Assembly: GCA_016840645.1 (NCBI GenBank) | Contig: JAEORY010000136.1 | Coordinates: 1-8,958 of the forward strand | Length of the DNA: 8,958 nt | Direction of reading: 5' to 3' | From: Candidatus Borrarchaeota archaeon | GTDB taxonomy: Archaea > Asgardarchaeota > Sifarchaeia > Borrarchaeales > Borrarchaeaceae | Shown: one piece after another, positions 6,153 through 8,958 of the stretch | How positions within the stretch are numbered: position 1 is the first letter of the stretch | How the letters are laid out: each line of letters begins with the position of its first letter | Notes under the pieces: generated by a model | Seen by the model: the letters and a program-made list of their open reading frames with translations, nothing else | Database searches by the model: none | Told to the model about the DNA's origin: nothing | Translations under genes and position numbers: made by a program

Positions 6153-7541
6153 ATGATCGATCATGACATGCATGACATAAAAGAACGGATTATATCGATT
6201 GTTGGAGAGAACAATTTTACTGACAATCCATTTGATCTACTATCATATAGTCAAGATGGTTCAGAAGCCGAAGGTACGGCTGAAGTTATAGCTTGGGTAA
6301 CTACAACAGAGCAAGTATCAGAGATTCTGAAATTAGCGAACGAGAAAATGATACCCGTTACTCCACGTGGAGCGGCAACGGGATTATCTGGAGGCGCAGT
6401 AGCCTCAAGAGGCGGCATCCTAATGGACTTCTCAAGGATGAACAAAATCTTGGAGATTGATATGGAGAACCTTACGGCAACAGTAGAACCAGGAGTTATT
6501 TTGGCAGATCTAAATAAGGTTCTAGAGCCTAAGGGAGTGTTCTTCCCTCCGATGCCCGCAAGCGATTCTGTTGCACAAATGGGCGGCTCTATAGCTGAGA
6601 ACTGTGGAGGAGTTCGTGCAGTAAAATATGGGGTCATAAGGGACTGGATTCTAGGCCTAGAGGTTGTGTTGCCAACTGGCGAGGTTATTAAAGACGGAGG
6701 AAAAATGCGAAAGAATGTAAGCGGATATAACTTGGTCGGCATTATGACAGGGTCAGAAGGCACCTTAGGCGTAGTTACAAAGGCGACAGTCGGTTTGACT
6801 ACGATACCTGAAACAAGACTTTCAGCTTTGGTGTATTTTGACACACCCGAAAATGCTGGCAAATTCATCTTTGCGTTGTTCAAGTCCGGATTGAACCCCT
6901 CTGCTGGAGAAATATTAGATAGCCCAACCTTAGACGCTGTTGCTAATTATACGGGCATGACATTTCCAGAGTGTGGCGCGTTTATAATCGTAGAACTCGA
7001 CGGCGATTTAGAAGACATCAAAAGAAGGCTTCAGAGACTTGAAGAACTCTTTAAAGCCTCAGAAGGTATGCTACAGTATCGCTTAGCGTGGGATCCCGTA
7101 GAAAATCTCGAAATTTGGAAAGCTAGGAAATCAGCTTTGCCCGCCATGGCTCAGATAAAACCCTCTGTAATTATCGAAGACACTACAGTTCAACTCAATA
7201 AAATCCCCGAACTTCTTGTACGTATGGAAGAACTGGCTAAAAAGTACGATATTAAGATTCCCTGTTTCGGTCATATTGGAGACGGCAATATCCATCCTCT
7301 TTTCCTCTTCGACCCTAGAGACCCTGACGAGTCTGCAAGAGCGCATGAAGCAGTAGTGGAGATGGGAAAAATAATCATCCAAGACTTGAAGGGTACTGTT
7401 ACGGGTGAACACGGCGTTGGTACTGAGAAAAAGATCTTTATGATGGATGAGCATGGACAAGTCAAAATAGACCTATGGAGAAGGATCAAACAGGCCTTTG
7501 ATCCAAATGGAATTCTGAATCCAGGTAAAATATTCGATTAA
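6153..7541 (+). CDS. glcD: GlcD/DLD-type FAD-linked oxidase (glycolate or D-lactate dehydrogenase-like)
   Basis: This is a 462-residue cytoplasmic flavoprotein of the vanillyl-alcohol-oxidase/PCMH family, at the normal length for GlcD and D-lactate dehydrogenases, which oxidise 2-hydroxy acids to 2-oxo acids. Seen: FAD-binding VTPRGAATGLSGGA (69-82), PPMPASDSVAQMGGSIAENCGG (132-153), YGVIRDWILGLEVVLPTGE (159-177) and NVSGYNLVGIMTGSEGTLG (188-206). The C-terminal substrate domain has FGHIGDGNIH (372-381) and GEHGVGTEKK (418-427), whose His374, His381 and His420 are the usual metal and substrate residues. It closes with FDPNGILNPGKIF. The gene is followed after 16 bases by the iron-sulfur protein at 7558, the familiar GlcD-GlcF or DLD-HdrD pairing in which electrons pass from FAD to iron-sulfur clusters. 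The exact substrate (D-lactate, glycolate or another hydroxy acid) cannot be told from the sequence. Confidence 0.93.
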   Translation: MIDHDMHDIKERIISIVGENNFTDNPFDLLSYSQDGSEAEGTAEVIAWVTTTEQVSEILKLANEKMIPVTPRGAATGLSGGAVASRGGILMDFSRMNKILEIDMENLTATVEPGVILADLNKVLEPKGVFFPPMPASDSVAQMGGSIAENCGGVRAVKYGVIRDWILGLEVVLPTGEVIKDGGKMRKNVSGYNLVGIMTGSEGTLGVVTKATVGLTTIPETRLSALVYFDTPENAGKFIFALFKSGLNPSAGEILDSPTLDAVANYTGMTFPECGAFIIVELDGDLEDIKRRLQRLEELFKASEGMLQYRLAWDPVENLEIWKARKSALPAMAQIKPSVIIEDTTVQLNKIPELLVRMEELAKKYDIKIPCFGHIGDGNIHPLFLFDPRDPDESARAHEAVVEMGKIIIQDLKGTVTGEHGVGTEKKIFMMDEHGQVKIDLWRRIKQAFDPNGILNPGKIFD

Positions 7542-7557
7542 AATAGGTGATTTAAAA

Positions 7558-8715
7558 ATGGGTGTACTCGAATTAGAGAAAAAATTTGAGGATCAAATCT
7601 TGAAGTGTAGCCGTTGTGGATTTTGTAGGGCAATTTGTCCTACCTTCGAAGCTAAGGACCTTCTAGAGTCTTATGGTGCTCGTGGCAGAATGATGCAGCT
7701 TAAAGCAGTCGACGAAGGAAAAATTCAGCCAGATCAATCATTAGTTGACAGAATATTTACATGCACCTTATGTTCGGCGTGTGAACAGAAGTGCCCTTCA
7801 AAGGTTGACTATGTCAAAACAATGGAGGCTGCACGAGCAGGTCTAGTTAAACTGGGTTTTGCTCCTCCGGATTTTGCTGAGTTTAGCGCAATGACATTAG
7901 AAAAAGGAAACGTGCTGGGACAAGACAACTTAAAAAGGATGAAATGGGCTGCAAAACTTGAAAACATCAAGGTAAATGAACCAGCAGATGTTCTATATTT
8001 TGTTGGCTGTAATATCATGCGGCCCCGTGTGCGACCAATGGCAACAGCCACTGCCAAAGCCCTTCAAGCTGCCAATGTTGATTTCGCAGTAATGGGTGAG
8101 GATGAATGGTGTTGTGGTCTTGTTTTTATTAACACAGGTCATTTAGACGTTGCAAAGGAATTTGCTAAGCATAATATTGAGCTGATTGAGAAGATTAACC
8201 CGAAACGCATCGTAACAATCTGCCCAGGATGTGCACAAGCCCTTCGACATTACAAGCATTTAACTGACGACTGGACACCAGGTATTCCAATCACGCATGC
8301 CGTGGAATATATTGCTGAACTCCTCGACCAGGGCAAATTTACATTTACGAATGAATTCGATGGTGGCAGTAAAATAGCATACCATGATCCATGTGAACTT
8401 GGCAGGCAAATGGGTGTATTTGACGCCCCTAGAAAGATCCTTAATGCGATTCCAGGCGTAGAATGGGTCGAATTAGAGAATAACAAAGAACTTTCACACT
8501 GCTGTGGCGGTGGCAGTGGTCTGCAAGGCATCGATAACGAATTAGCGAGAGAAGTTGCGAGCTATCGACTGAAAGAAGTTCAAGACGCAGGTGCTGACGT
8601 GCTGGTGACAGCTTGCCCCACTTGTCGCGCGAATTTCTTAGACACAATTAAACAAAATAATCTAAGCATCAAAGTAATGGACATCCATGAGATACTAGCA
8701 CAAGCACTTGAATGA
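7558..8715 (+). CDS. HdrD/GlcF-type iron-sulfur protein with two ferredoxin motifs and two CCG domains
   Basis: This is a 385-residue soluble protein that probably takes electrons from the GlcD-like partner. The N-terminal ferredoxin domain has CSRCGFCRAICP (17-28) and CTLCSACEQKCP (69-80), enough for two [4Fe-4S] clusters. Both CCG domains look complete. The first has Cys151, Cys185-Cys186 and Cys222/225 (CPGC). The second has Cys279, Cys315-Cys316 in HCCGGGSG, and Cys353/356 (CPTC). In HdrB and HdrD such cysteine-rich CCG domains bind unusual clusters that reduce disulfides; in GlcF and LldE-like proteins they serve hydroxy-acid oxidation. The length is close to HdrD or GlcF, with no membrane helix. 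AGGTGAT, 8-14 bases before ATG 7558, matches the archaeal anti-Shine-Dalgarno sequence. The protein ends with TGA, here a true stop since no family sequence follows. Whether it acts on a heterodisulfide, or also docks on HdrA, is inference. Confidence 0.9.
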   Translation: MGVLELEKKFEDQILKCSRCGFCRAICPTFEAKDLLESYGARGRMMQLKAVDEGKIQPDQSLVDRIFTCTLCSACEQKCPSKVDYVKTMEAARAGLVKLGFAPPDFAEFSAMTLEKGNVLGQDNLKRMKWAAKLENIKVNEPADVLYFVGCNIMRPRVRPMATATAKALQAANVDFAVMGEDEWCCGLVFINTGHLDVAKEFAKHNIELIEKINPKRIVTICPGCAQALRHYKHLTDDWTPGIPITHAVEYIAELLDQGKFTFTNEFDGGSKIAYHDPCELGRQMGVFDAPRKILNAIPGVEWVELENNKELSHCCGGGSGLQGIDNELAREVASYRLKEVQDAGADVLVTACPTCRANFLDTIKQNNLSIKVMDIHEILAQALE

Positions 8716-8730
8716 AATTTTCGCTTTGAA

Positions 8731-8749
8731 TTCCTTCTTTTCTTTTTTT
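8731..8749 (+). terminator. T-rich terminator of the glcD operon
   Basis: A pyrimidine tract of T runs lies 16-34 bases after the TGA stop, with no hairpin, as after the two upstream genes. Confidence 0.5.
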
Positions 8750-8897
8750 AAATCTTAAAAAGAATCCTCATCTTACATTAAGGTTATGAAATTAACGTAT
8801 TCATGGACTTAACAGATTAAATAAACCTCATCTGCCTAATTTTGTTCTATAATGACGTTCGATTATTGCGGATGTTACTCGTTTTTTACTCGGTTGA

Positions 8898-8922
8898 AAG
8901 TTACGTGGAAATTACGTAACTT
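8898..8922. repeat. 9-bp inverted repeat, possible operator for a gene beyond the window
   Basis: AAGTTACGT (8898-8906) and ACGTAACTT (8914-8922) are perfect inverted arms with a 7-bp spacer, a typical size for a dimeric regulator site. Just upstream are direct repeats TTACTCG (8875-8881, 8886-8892), and ATTGCGG occurs at 8865-8871 and 8934-8940. The rest of 8716-8958 shows no gene. Confidence 0.45.
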
Positions 8923-8958
8923 GGGTATAGAAAATTGCGGTGTTTATTAATGAACTGT

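Noticed and set aside
6251..6883. 210-residue minus-strand frame opposite the GlcD-like gene
   Set aside because: It is the complement of a strongly conserved FAD-binding domain and its translation shows no family motif.
8950..8958. ATG near the right edge as the start of a new gene
   Set aside because: Only three codons are visible and no ribosome binding site precedes it.

Overview
The window looks like a piece of an anaerobic archaeal genome, roughly 40% GC by eye, that encodes redox and electron-transfer proteins. The archaeal signs are BRE/TATA-like promoters, ribosome binding sites of the GGTGAT/GGAGG type, T-rich termination tracts without hairpins after the plus-strand genes, and FrhB-family (coenzyme F420) proteins beside a heterodisulfide reductase subunit A (HdrA). 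Two in-frame TGA codons in hdrA, both at positions where the family has cysteine, point to a selenocysteine-decoding lineage. Methanococcus-type methanogens and Lokiarchaeia-type Asgard archaea are the known archaeal examples I can name. An anaerobic selenium-using bacterium is less likely but not excluded.

Layout: (1) 1-675, minus strand, the 5' part of a probable TnpB/IS605-OrfB-type transposon protein. It runs off the left edge and is richer in G+C than its neighbours. (2) 676-947, a spacer with hairpins, including a candidate SECIS element in the hdrA 3' untranslated region. (3) 948-2900, minus strand, full-length HdrA of 650 residues with predicted selenocysteines 13 and 196. Conventional gene finding would break it into two pieces. 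(4) 2901-3316, a divergent promoter region. It has two mutually exclusive hairpins over the hdrA ribosome binding site, a 9-bp inverted repeat, and a duplicated motif around the frhB1 TATA box. (5) 3317-4735, an FrhB-like protein fused to a C-terminal TrmB-like winged helix and interrupted in frame by TAA at codon 202. (6) 4992-5978, a second, shortened FrhB-like protein. (7) 6153-8715, a two-gene operon of a GlcD-type FAD-linked oxidase and a HdrD/GlcF-type iron-sulfur protein with two CCG domains. (8) 8716-8958, a terminator and a probable control region for a gene beyond the window.

Together the genes supply parts for flavin-based electron transfer. FrhB proteins exchange electrons with F420, HdrA carries FAD and many [4Fe-4S] clusters and is the usual bifurcating flavoprotein, the CCG protein resembles the heterodisulfide-reducing subunit, and GlcD-type proteins oxidise 2-hydroxy acids. 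No hdrB, hdrC or hydrogenase gene is in view. A plausible but unproven reading is an F420-linked, HdrA-centred module coupled to 2-hydroxy-acid (lactate or glycolate-like) metabolism. The strongest points for follow-up are the double-selenocysteine HdrA with its candidate SECIS and leader switch, and the interrupted FrhB-TrmB fusion.
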